From: Lantana camara
Taxonomy: Eukaryota; Streptophyta; Magnoliopsida; Lamiales; Verbenaceae
Assembly (NCBI GenBank): GCA_037501455.1
Contig: CM074863.1
Span: 57,765,501-57,829,500 of the forward strand
Length of the DNA stretch: 64,000 nucleotides
Direction of reading: 5' to 3'
A model generated the notes under the pieces. That model saw only the letters and a program-made list of their open reading frames with translations, was not told the DNA's origin and did not search any database. This document shows, piece by piece, positions 1 through 9,263 of this stretch. Positions within the stretch are counted from its first letter, which is position 1; the number at the start of each line of letters is the position of its first letter. The position numbers and the translations under genes were made by a program.

Positions 1-2321
1 TCATGGAAGAATCCATACCATCTCTCTGGCTGTCTAGGAGTACGTTCAGAACGCCTTAGAGGAGGATTTTCGTGTGTATCGAAATTCGTGATTGGTTGTG
101 GTTGATCAGAGTGGGACGTTTCTTCAGTGGGTGGTGTGGGGTCATTTTGTACTTCTTCTAATTCTATGATCTTGCCCTTCTTTTCTTTAAGGAACGGTTC
201 CTCAAGAAAAGTGGCATTTCTAGAAACAAACACCTTTTGTTCAGATTGATCATAGAAGTAGTATCCTATGGATTCCTTAGGATAACCTACAAAGTAGCAT
301 AAGTTAGAACGAGATTCTAACTTATCTCCCACTGTCCTCTTCACGTAAGCAGGACAACCCCAAATTCTTAAGTAAGAATAACTAGGGATTTTACCACGCC
401 ACATTTCATAGGGCGTTTTAGGGACTGACTTAGAGGGAACTAGATTCAAAATCTTTGCAGCACTTTCTAGGGCATAACCCCAGAAGGAAGGTGGTAAGTC
501 AGTAAAACTCATCATGGAACGAACCATATCAAGTAGGGTTCGATTCCTTCTCTCAGAAACTCCATTAAGTTGAGGAGTTCCCGGAGGAGTCCACTGAGAG
601 ATAATCCCATTATCTTTGAGATGATTAAGGAATTCTTCACTAAGATACTCGCCTCCTCGATCAGATCGAAGTGCTTTGATCTTGTGACCAGTTTGGTTCT
701 CAACCTCCTTTTGAAATTCTAAGAATTTCTCAAAAGCTTCAGATTTATACTTCATTAAGTATACATAACCATACCGACTAAAGTCATCAGTAAAGGTTAT
801 GAAATACTGATGATTGCTTCTAGTGCTTACACTAAGCGGTCCACAAACATCAGTATGGATCAAATCCAGAACCTTAGTGGCACGTTCCACAGTTCCTTTA
901 AAAGGAACTTTGGACATCTTTCCTTTGAGACAGGATTCGCAAGAAGTTAACTCTTTGAGATCATTTTCAGAGAATGATCCTAAAGTGTTTATCTTGGTAA
1001 TTCTGTTCTTGGAAATGTGTCCTAATCTAGCGTGCCATAAGGGAGCTGAAACTTTGTCATCTCTCTTACGCTTTGTTTCTCGTTGTATATTCATAATATT
1101 GATATTTTGAGTTAGGTAAAGTCCATTACTTAGAGTACCGATATGAACGGAAGAGTTGTTCCGTTTGATAAAGTATTTACCATTCTTAATATAAGTTTCA
1201 TAACCTTCACAATCTAATATTGGAACTGAAATTATATTACGAATAATTTTCGGTACATAAAGGACTTTGTTTAATACTAACTCAAAACTACCTAAATCTA
1301 ATCTAATTGTGCCTAAAGCTCGAGCTTCAACGTTTGAGCCATCGCCGATCTTCAAGACACATTCTCCTTCTTTGAGTTGTTGGACTTCACTTAGCATCTG
1401 TACATCATTACAGATATGAGTCCCACAACCGGTATCAAGTACCCAAGAACTAGAATTAATAGAAAGATTTACTTCAACGAGAAAGATACCTTTCTTTAGA
1501 GTAGCCTTGTACTCTGGGCAGTTTCTCCTCCAATGTCCCGCTTTGCCACAATGGAAGCAAACATCCTCTTTCTGATCACGCTTCTTCTTTTGGGCCTTCC
1601 CCTTCGAAATGCCACCAGTGGGCCTAAGGGGTTTCTTCTTCTTCTTTTGAGCTTTCTTGCCCTTACCTTTAGAAGGCCCAGAAGAGGAAGATGGAGCATT
1701 CACCATCAAAACCTTATTATCCTTCTTGATCGTGCTTTCAGCAGTCACAAGCTGACTAATCAGCTCAGCTACAGTAGCACCAGCATGATTCATGTTGAAG
1801 TTAAGGACAAATGGGTTGAATGATGGTGGGAGCGAAGCTAGCAACAAATCCACTGAAAGCTCATCTTTTAGCGGCATGTCCATGGAAGCAAGTTTCTCAG
1901 TAAGGGCAAGAAACTTGAGTCCATATACATGGACACTTGAACCTTCCCTCATTCTCAAGTGGAATAATTCCTTTGAAGTGTTATACCTTGTAACACGTTC
2001 ATGAGGGCGGTAAAGTTGCTCTAAGTGGTCGTAAATCTCCCAAGCAAATTCCATGGCCTCATGTTGTCTTTGCAAGTCCGGAGACATGTTAGCCAACATA
2101 AGGCAACGGGCTTGGAGATTATCATCCTTCCACTTCTGAATCGCATCCCGCTCGGCCCGAGTGGGAGCCTCCCCTTCAGGAGTGGGCTCCCCTTCGAAGA
2201 GAACATAAGTTCTCTTCTCAGAATCTAAAATGATTTTTAGATTCCTCAGCCAATCAGAATAGTTGGGACCAGTCAACTTGTTTGACTCGAGGATCGATAC
2301 AAGAGGGTTTTTGGTTGCCAT
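1..2321 (-). CDS. Ty1/copia gag-pol polyprotein, 5' 773 codons, open, runs off the window edge
   Basis: I read this frame codon by codon from the ATG at 2321 to base 1 and met no stop. It encodes the capsid, protease and integrase of a copia retrotransposon; reverse transcriptase and RNase H lie beyond the window. Order: UBN2-type Gag (residues about 1-230), lysine-rich linker, CCHC zinc knuckle (CFHCGKAGHWRRNC, about 255-268), aspartic protease motif DTG at 296-298, pre-integrase histidine around 430 and the CESC pair, then an integrase catalytic triad D491, D554, E590 (the last spacing is 35 residues). The ATG follows a 2.26-kb leader and gives the typical N-terminus MATKNPLVSIL. Long LTR, long leader and Gag type suggest the Angela/BARE lineage (inference). 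The undamaged frame implies recent insertion. Confidence 0.95.
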   Translation of the reverse strand, partial: MATKNPLVSILESNKLTGPNYSDWLRNLKIILDSEKRTYVLFEGEPTPEGEAPTRAERDAIQKWKDDNLQARCLMLANMSPDLQRQHEAMEFAWEIYDHLEQLYRPHERVTRYNTSKELFHLRMREGSSVHVYGLKFLALTEKLASMDMPLKDELSVDLLLASLPPSFNPFVLNFNMNHAGATVAELISQLVTAESTIKKDNKVLMVNAPSSSSGPSKGKGKKAQKKKKKPLRPTGGISKGKAQKKKRDQKEDVCFHCGKAGHWRRNCPEYKATLKKGIFLVEVNLSINSSSWVLDTGCGTHICNDVQMLSEVQQLKEGECVLKIGDGSNVEARALGTIRLDLGSFELVLNKVLYVPKIIRNIISVPILDCEGYETYIKNGKYFIKRNNSSVHIGTLSNGLYLTQNINIMNIQRETKRKRDDKVSAPLWHARLGHISKNRITKINTLGSFSENDLKELTSCESCLKGKMSKVPFKGTVERATKVLDLIHTDVCGPLSVSTRSNHQYFITFTDDFSRYGYVYLMKYKSEAFEKFLEFQKEVENQTGHKIKALRSDRGGEYLSEEFLNHLKDNGIISQWTPPGTPQLNGVSERRNRTLLDMVRSMMSFTDLPPSFWGYALESAAKILNLVPSKSVPKTPYEMWRGKIPSYSYLRIWGCPAYVKRTVGDKLESRSNLCYFVGYPKESIGYYFYDQSEQKVFVSRNATFLEEPFLKEKKGKIIELEEVQNDPTPPTEETSHSDQPQPITNFDTHENPPLRRSERTPRQPERWYGFFH

Positions 2322-2518
2322 TTCAAAACACGTAGAGAATCACAGAATCTACGACCTAAATGGTAAAACAGAGAACTAGTGAGCATGCTGAATTATAACG
2401 ATATACAAAAGATAAGGTCTTTTAATCTATTGTAGCTCCCACTGTTTTTCAAAGATCTAGAATTCCCAAAGATCTAAGAGGAACACGTTTCCCAATGGGT
2501 ACTAAGATCCTAGGCATT

Positions 2519-2859
2519 TTACCTCGAACCCACGACTCGCGGACATTCTAAGTAAGAACCCTAGGTAGGTACAACTTACCAATTCTAACACCCTTAGAAC
2601 TCTTAGTAATTGTTTTTTGCATCACCTATCTTTCAATATGGACCCACGACTCGTGCGACATCCATATTTACTTAGGCGTTAAGCTAGACCCATCAATCAT
2701 AAGATCATGACCAAAACTTAGTTTGAACGACCCACGACTCGCGGACATCGCCCTTGCTAAAATTGACCACGAAATATCGATCATTTAAAATGATTAATTA
2801 GGCAACTAAGAACTAATAAGCTCCACTAGCTATCCCACGACTCGCGGACAATAACTAGC
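2519..2859 (-). repeat. Four hairpins with a conserved loop and different arms in the copia leader
   Basis: Loop copies start at 2529, 2643, 2731 and 2834, about 90-115 bp apart. Copy 2 reads CCCACGACTCGTGCGACA, itself able to fold. Flanks differ but pair: TTACCTCGAA with TTCTAAGTAA (8 of 10), AATATGGA with TCCATATT (8 of 8), an outer TTAG/CTAA plus inner CGA/TCG at copy 3, and ACTAGCTAT with ATAACTAGC (7 of 9). Constant loop with pairing but variable arms suggests structure in RNA or cDNA. Confidence 0.65.
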
Positions 2860-4146
2860 TTTACTTACTAAACTTAAAACCTATTGATGGAATGCTAGGA
2901 ATTTAATTCAAAACTTGCATCTCGAATTAAACACCTATTTGTTCGAAATTAACTTAATATTTAATGGGAATTTTCGAATCAACCGGAGAGTTGTCCGGTT
3001 CGACCTCACCAACATATATGTTATCCAATTTTATTAGTCTTGATTAATGCAAGTACACTTAAATGCATTTCAAACAAGCACATAAACAGATAACATGTCC
3101 TAGCATGATACTAACATGTAATGATCATGGGTTCTACCTATCTTATGCGTGATATGTGGGAGCCACTCCACAATCACAAGTTCTAACATACATGCCACAC
3201 AAACAGTTCAAATCACATAAGGGAAAGCAGTAACAAAATACGAGCCCTATCTCTATTACATTTAACAATTGAGATTCCCCTCCCTAACATTTTGAGGGGT
3301 CTTCACTTATGGCCTCCTTGTTACTTGAATGTGGTCCATCTTACTCCATGGGTGCATTGTCTCCAAAATGAAAATAAAACCTCACCACCTATCTCTACTC
3401 TCAAATTACAATAAAAAGAAAAAGACATAAAGTAATAAGGCTCAATCTTCATATTGGCCTTAGACAATTACACGGGGCATACCCCGGCCTCAAAAACAGT
3501 AATATGGAAAGCCACATAATAAATCACATAACAGTACGCACATAGGTGAGGCTCCAACCTCAATTGAAAAACGCAACTATAGGGCTCCAACCCCAATTTA
3601 AACCATCCATGTGCATAAATTAAAACCATACATAGATCTAAACCCATGATCACCTAACATGCTTTTGCAAGAATTTAAATTTACCAATAAATTAAAATTC
3701 TCGTTTCAAGTCCTAATGACTTAAAACATGACTTAGATGCAATTCTTGTTCAAGAGCCTTTTCAATAAAACCCGAAAAACATTAAACTAATAAAATTCCA
3801 ATTAATTTCCAAAATTAATAATTTTATTCTTTCATTATTTTCAGAAAATAAAATTCATAATTTTCCCAAAAACCAAATCGCTTTAATTTCTCAAAAATCC
3901 CAATTTAATCAAAATTTTAAAATAATTTTATTTTAACAAAACTGATTTTAAAAGATAAAATTAAAATAAAATTAAATCGGGATTTTATGGACCGAAAAAC
4001 ACGAAACACGAAAACACGAAAACGAGCCCGGAAAAAGTGCCCAGCCACGTGAGGTACTGCCGCGCAGCCGCGCGCGCAGACGCGCGCCAGCGGCGCGCAC
4101 AGCGGGCGGGATGTTCCGCTCGCGTGCGCACGCTGGGCGTGCATCA

Positions 4147-4302
4147 TGCGCGCGCCTGCGCGCAGCAGCGTCCGGCATGGCCTGGGCAGGCGTCCCGCGC
4201 GGTTGCGGGACGGACTGGGCGGCGCGCCCGGGACGGCTCCCGCGCTGTTGCGGGAGGTGCTGGGCGGCGGCGACGGGCCTGGGCGTGCGACGTGCTAGCA
4301 CG
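4147..4302 (-). repeat. GC-rich hairpin cluster in the copia leader
   Basis: Perfect inverted repeats: TGCGCG-CGCCTG-CGCGCA at 4147-4164, GTCCCGC-GCGGTT-GCGGGAC at 4192-4211, CTCCCGC-GCTGTT-GCGGGAG at 4237-4256 and the palindrome CGTGCTAGCACG at 4291-4302. The second and third share the core stem and differ at the outermost pair (G-C against C-G), a compensatory change. Confidence 0.7.
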
Positions 4303-4580
4303 CCTAGGCTCGTTGCTTTTCGTGTTCGTTTCGTATTTCTGGGTTTCTCGAAAAACCAGTTCAATCCAAAAATTAAAAAATTCGATTTAAACAAATTTCA
4401 ACTAAAACAATTTTCAAAAACACGATTTGAGAAAACAGTTTTAGAAATTCAGGAAAAATTACAGTTTCGTAATTCAGGCTTTCTAAAAGAACTCATGAAT
4501 ACCTAATTCGCATCTAAGCCTAAGAATTTCTACCAAATTCAGAAATAATTGAGACGAATCAGAAACACGATTAACGAGGT

Positions 4581-4593
4581 GGCTCTGATACCA
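4581..4593 (-). other. Primer-binding site of the copia element (tRNA-iMet type)
   Basis: Minus strand reads TGGTATCAGAGCC two bases inside the LTR edge, the standard complement of the 3' end of initiator methionine tRNA used to prime minus-strand DNA synthesis. Confidence 0.93.
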
Positions 4594-4980
4594 CTTGTTG
4601 GAAAACACGAATCAGAAAGCAGCGGAATTTAAAAATTTTTCCCAACAAAAGGACCTTGAACTCGCAATCGTGTAACCAAATTCGTAAAGATAGAAAACTT
4701 ACTTTTCTTTTATTCTTTCTTGAAGCGTTTCAAGCCACCCAAGAACGCTCTTCTCGCGGCTTGATCCCCTCTCCTTGGTAAAGCTCGAATCTTCAAACTT
4801 CTAACTTGAAGTCTCTAGAGAAAGTCCACCAACTTGATCACAATCTAACTAGTAAGGATGCTAGTTCTCTAGTTAGTGTTTAGGCTTAACCTAGGGTTTA
4901 ATTTAATCTTGGAGAAAGGAAGGTGTTCAACACATGAACCAAGAATTGTCAATTAGCTCTAAAGGGGAGCATGAGCTCCC

Positions 4981-4990
4981 CTATATATAG
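4981..4990 (-). promoter_or_regulatory. TATA box of the copia LTR promoter
   Basis: The string CTATATATAG lies in an otherwise GC-richer block and reads as a TATA box on the minus strand, so transcription would start some 30 bp to the left (around 4950) and run through the leader into gag. The same motif is kept in the solo LTR near 28783-28792. Confidence 0.7.
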
Positions 4991-5331
4991 GAAAGGGGAG
5001 GGGCGGCCGAACCTTGTCCTTATTGGACAAGGATTTGGTTCCTCTCTCTCCTATTACTTGATCATCAAGTATTTTCCAACTTTGACTTTGAATTCTATTT
5101 CTAGTCAACTTTTAAGAGAGCTTAAAAATATCCAAACTATTTTTGGATAATTTTATACTTTATTTATTATAAAATAAATAACTTATTTTTATCTAATTAA
5201 TTAATTCATAATTAATTAACTAGATTATTTTCTCCAAAATTAGACTTTCCTTTTAATTCAAAATTAAACCAAAGTCTATTAAATAATTAACTAATTAATT
5301 ATTTAATATATATATATAACATATATACACA

Positions 5332-5399
5332 CACGTGTGTGACACGTGTCACAGTGACACGTGTCACTCACGCGAGCCACACGTGTGAATTCACACGTG
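5332..5399 (-). promoter_or_regulatory. Cluster of five CACGTG G-boxes in the copia LTR U3
   Basis: CACGTG cores begin at 5332, 5343, 5358, 5380 and 5394, several as ACACGTGTC, the ABRE/G-box form bound by plant bZIP and bHLH factors. They lie about 350-420 bp upstream of the TATA box. GTGACACGTGTCAC (5354-5367) is a perfect 14-bp palindrome. The solo LTR keeps four cores (29119-29164). Confidence 0.65.
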
Positions 5400-6547
5400 T
5401 GGAACCCTCTTGGCTCGATTAACTCGTTTAATCATTTTCAAGCCTCAACTCATGTAACCAAGTTGTTGTGTGTGACCCTCTAGGTTCTCAATTCAATTAG
5501 CAGTGACCCTAATTAATTAATTCACTAATTAATTAATCAGTCCACAGATTAAACGACCATAGTCTAGCAACAGGTGTTTAACCCCTAGTTGAATTGGAAT
5601 GTTCAGATTCGACAGAACCTTTAAGTCATTGATTCATGTGAGATACAATCCTCCTACTTACTATCTCTCAACCAAGATCTAGGGCAAGGGAATAATCAGA
5701 ACCCCAATAATCCGGTCTTAAAGCTAAGTGCATTTCATATCCATTTGATCTCAATCCAAGAAACACTTTTCTTGATGTCTTGATCTACTGCCTTGGCCAA
5801 GGACTCCATATGGCATATGAATGACTTACACAATAAGAGATCACCTTGCAAATGCAAGTGTAGGTCCTTTCTTGATTCTCATTCACTTTCATGAATCACT
5901 TGTGCAGCCCCAGCATGAGCCTTGAATCAGTTGTCTAAGGCGACACCCTTTAAAGCTTATACCTAAGACTACAGAGTTAACTCATAAAGTGACAAGGAAC
6001 CTCAAGTCTAAGGATCAATTAATCACATCAATGACTCGTGAGATATTTCCTAATCTGGAAGTTTCCATTTCCTGAAATAGAAACTTCCTTTCCCATTTAG
6101 GAATGTTCTCACACGGGGCACCTCAGTGAACTTACTTATTAAAGTAAGCACCCTCATGTATCACGCACGTATCAACTATACACTTTGCACCTCCATGAAA
6201 CAAGGTGGTCCTTCTTAAGGGCGTGATCCCACAAGCAAGCCTTAGAGGAGTCAGGTTGACACTCCCACTGTCTGTAGGACTCATCGGCTTGGAGTATTTT
6301 ACTAATCATGACTCATGTGATATAGGGCTCGTTTCATGAACCATTTCACCTAAATGGTAGAGTCCTAAAGTCATCAGGATTAGGGGAGTTCTCATACATG
6401 CACAGCTAAAGTAAACGCATACCAAACAAGAGCATATAAAGAAGTGTTGCCTCAATTCGTTATTTTATTCAAAGATTGTCTGTGATTACAATAAGGAAAA
6501 GTACAAAGCGGATATACAATCGGCTTTCTAGGGCACTATTCCTAACA

Positions 6548-7079
6548 AATTCAACGTATGAATTAAATAAAAAGAGAAATTAAAACGTCAAAAACCCTCT
6601 CTTGGCGTCATACCTGGCTTGCCGAAGAAACAGGGTGTCACACCCCTCATTGTGTTAGGAGTTCGAGCTAGGCGGCGGTCTTCTTTTGAGTCTTGTAGTA
6701 GAGTCTTTACTTTTTGCATCTCTACATTCCAGTTCTGGTACTATGTATATGTATATACAAGATTATGCTTCTAAATTCGAATTTTGTGGAGTTGTATAAT
6801 TAATTTTGCTGGGGTTGGCAAAGGCATGTATTAGTGGATCTAATATACTTGTCGCCCGTATATATGCATGTATGTTAATATATTTGTGATCCTGGTGCTT
6901 CTGCGTTGGCTTTTGTTATGTTTGCGCACTCTTTATCAGGGTCTAGACCGCCTAGCCTAGGAGGGATTTTGTTTGTCTCTCGTTCGCTGTAGCTGGGCAC
7001 GTGTGTGGAGCTTCCATTTCGTTACACGTGTCAGGCTAAGGTGTGGGGGATGTGGTGCCCTTCGCTCCGGGGTGCTACA
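6548..7079. repeat. Gypsy LTR scraps in opposite orientations, broken by the copia insertion
   Basis: 6548-6642 matches the 5' edge of a minus-strand LTR (ending GGGTGTCACA on the plus strand). 6643-7079 is the last ~440 bp of a plus-strand LTR, with the block typical of this family (gctaggcggcgg, cgcctagcctagg, gtgggggatgtggtg) and the terminal GTGCTACA. The copia element sits at the left edge. Confidence 0.7.
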
Positions 7080-7322
7080 TTCACCATCTGACAAGTCCTG
7101 CAATGTTTCACATACACGGCTACATCCTTCTTCAACACATTCCACCAATAATATTGTTTCAAGTCCTAATACATCTTATTACCTCCAGGATGGATAGAGT
7201 AGGCCGATTTGTGGGCTTCTTCAAGTATCACCCGCTTCAAATCTTCGGGCACAACCACTCGATTCTTGAATCGAAACAAACCCGTTTCATCATACCTAAA
7301 CCGACATTCTGGATTGTTGTGT
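7080..7322 (-). pseudogene. Gypsy pol fragment: H2C2 zinc-binding domain of integrase
   Basis: On the minus strand the frame reads VVPEDLKRVILEEAHKSAY, then SIHPGGNKMY, a stop (TAG where the family has Trp), DLKQYYWWN and finally CRTCQM. This is the His-His-Cys-Cys N-terminal domain of Ty3/gypsy integrase, matching the same region of the longer copy near 19900-20180. Only about 80 codons remain, between a gypsy LTR end and unrelated DNA. Confidence 0.85.
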
Positions 7323-8773
7323 GATTGTATAAGTTAAAACCAATCATGCAAGTGTACACTTAGTATGCGCTTAGCAAAATAGGATCCTTCCCACAGGGAA
7401 GGGAAATCAATCACTACTTTATATCTCTTTCTAATCTAAAGACCGAACGTAAATCAATTTGTTTATTACTCTACTAGAACTGAATTAAAATAATTAATTA
7501 GAATAAAATGCAATTAATAGAACTAAACACACGTGGATTAAAATTAGTGAACTAATTAGGCAGGGAAGTAATAATTTATACATTCAAGCTTCAATATCAT
7601 ACTCGTTTGACAAGTGCAATTCTACAACCTAGTCACTTATGTTTGTATTATCCTCTCTCAAGGTATAACCAAGTCCTCTATTAAGCTCAACGTTGCTCTC
7701 GCAATCATTAATGAATTAATTAAACTATATGATCAAGACTAGTGCAAATCTAGTTCTAGCGGCTTGGCATGGAATAAGATTTACTGTTGTATAGACGAAA
7801 AAAAAATCTCTTTGCATTCTTAGCATCTACTAGTTATGAAAACCATCTCAACTATCATTAATCTCTCGATTCTCCAGTAATTCTAGATTATAGTAACGGT
7901 GATCAGGCCATTGCAATTCAATTCAAACCAATTTTCAAACTAAGAATTAACACAAGTCATTCAAGCATCATATCAAACACTTAACATGCACTCATCATCA
8001 GTCCCCTAGCCCTAATTTAGGTACTCATAATTAACTCAAAACTCATAAAAATAAAGGAAATTGCATTGAATAAACTCATGTTGATCAAGTCTAAACAAAG
8101 TCTCATAAATAAAACCCTAAACATTCAATAAAGACTGGAAAAATGAAACTAACATGTAAACTAATTAAAACTAAACTTAAAGGAATTAGTTTGATAATTA
8201 AAGCAACAAATAAAACCAAAGGAAACCGAAATTGTTAAGAACTCGATCCTTTCATCTTCTCGAAATTCTCTGAAAAGCTCTTCCAAAGCTCTGTGTCTTC
8301 CTCTCCAAGCTAGGTTATCCCCCCATGAATAATCTGAAGAGGCTCTCCAAAAAAGAGACTCCTAAACACACTTAAATAGCAGCCCTAATCTCTCGCCGAC
8401 TCTGGTTACGGGCGTTACCTACTCATGCACAAATCCTGTTAACGCCAGTTATTAGCTAAAATTGCCATAACACTTTTATAAGTGGTAACGGGCATTACCA
8501 CTTTCCTTCTGGGTAACGACCGTTACCCCTCCTGCGCCAAAATTCTCTTCCTCTTGCCTCTGGTAACGGGCGTTACGAGAGTTGTACTGCTAGGGAGTAA
8601 CGGGTGTTACTACTCTACTTCGCCAAAAGTGCGTGAATTCGCCTTGTTCCGCCGTTTCTTATCTCCAACTCCTAAAACACCTAATTGGAGCAAAATAAAC
8701 ATATAAACGCATCAAAGGAAACAAAAATATGCTCTACTTAACATTGGAATCCATGCGAATTCTACACTCAACA
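7323..8773. other. Noncoding retroelement-derived unit, left part
   Basis: No convincing ORF. The text around 7350-7420 (snaking AT-rich DNA followed by a GGATCC...cccacaggg stretch) resembles noncoding parts of Tat/Athila-type or LARD elements, a recollection of style and not a demonstrated match. It continues after the TRIM at 9264 and contains the GGTAACG hairpin cluster at 8404-8611. An LTR boundary is not recognisable. Confidence 0.4.
8404..8611. repeat. Cluster of five GGTAACG...CGTTACC hairpins
   Basis: GGTTACGGGCGTTACC (8404-8419), AGTGGTAA-CGGGCA-TTACCACT (8481-8502), GGGTAACG-AC-CGTTACCC (8511-8528, perfect), GGTAACGGGCGTTAC (8562-8576) and AGTAACGGGTGTTACT (8596-8611). Outer bases change together on both arms. 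No ORF spans them. Confidence 0.85.
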
Positions 8774-9258
8774 TGTAAGGCTTAAAGTGCTTGTCCCACA
8801 TCGGAAGAAGAGGAGAACAAAACCTTCCTTATAAGGGGGTGAATACCTCTTCCCTATTGAGGCCTTTTCCTGGCTAGGCGCCTTCGGGTTTAAATTCCAG
8901 CGGGAGAAACAAAACCGTGAGGGTGGTGTCGCTTAGCCCAAGAAAGCGGACAATATCGACAGGCGGGTTTTCGTGCTGTTACAAATGGTATCAGGGCTGG
9001 GGCCCAGTCCGGTGTGCCAGCGAGGAAGCTGGGCCCTTATGGGGGGTGGACTGTAAGGCTTTAAGTGCTTGTCCCACATCGGAAGAAGAGGATAACGAAG
9101 CTTTTCTTATAAGGGGGTGGATACCTCTTCCTTGTTGAGGCCTTTTTCCTAGCTGGGCGCCTTCGGGCTTAAATTCCAGCGGGAGAAACAAAACCGCGAG
9201 GGTGGTGTCGCTTAGCCCACCAAAGCGGACAATATCGAAAGGCTTTCGGGCTGTTACA
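8774..9258 (+). mobile_element. Complete TRIM (miniature LTR retrotransposon) with 5-bp TSD
   Basis: Two LTRs (8774-8983, 210 bp; 9052-9258, 207 bp), each starting TGTAAGGCTT and ending TGTTACA, enclose 68 bp. The internal part starts with a PBS TGGTATCAGGGC (8986-8997), holds the inverted repeat GGGCCCAG / CTGGGCCC and ends in the PPT tatggggggtggac (9038-9051). The TSD CAACA is seen at 8769-8773 and 9259-9263. There is no coding capacity; such elements rely on proteins of other LTR elements. The LTR has the recurrent gcttgtcccacatcgg and gcggacaatatcg blocks of this TRIM family. Confidence 0.95.
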
Positions 9259-9263
9259 CAACA

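Larger units (their letters stand above)
2322..4580 (-). other. Long untranslated leader of the copia element
   Basis: Noncoding stretch of 2.26 kb between the PBS and the gag ATG. It holds four spaced copies of a loop CCCACGACTCGCGGACA (2529-2850) and a sharply GC-rich block (about 4025-4310) made of inverted repeats; the rest is AT-rich. Alanine/arginine-rich frames in the GC block overlap on both strands and follow from base composition, so I do not call them genes. Long leaders are usual for Angela/BARE-type copia elements. Confidence 0.8.
4596..6547 (-). repeat. 5' LTR of the copia element (1952 bp)
   Basis: Plus-strand ends are TGTTGGAA and TTCCTAACA, an imperfect inverted repeat with TG...CA termini, directly next to the PBS. 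A second copy stands alone at 28397-30313 and confirms both edges. The partner 3' LTR lies beyond base 1, so the target-site duplication cannot be checked; the right flank starts AATTC at 6548. Confidence 0.93.

Noticed and set aside
4037..4506. Alanine/arginine-rich open frames of up to 140 codons on both strands
   Set aside because: They coincide with a GC-rich block of inverted repeats in the copia leader; low stop density explains them and no domain is visible.
8774..9258. Cassandra-type TRIM containing a 5S rRNA promoter
   Set aside because: I looked for the 5S internal control sequence in the LTR and did not see it; the LTR text is of the tcccacatcgg/gacaatatcg type.
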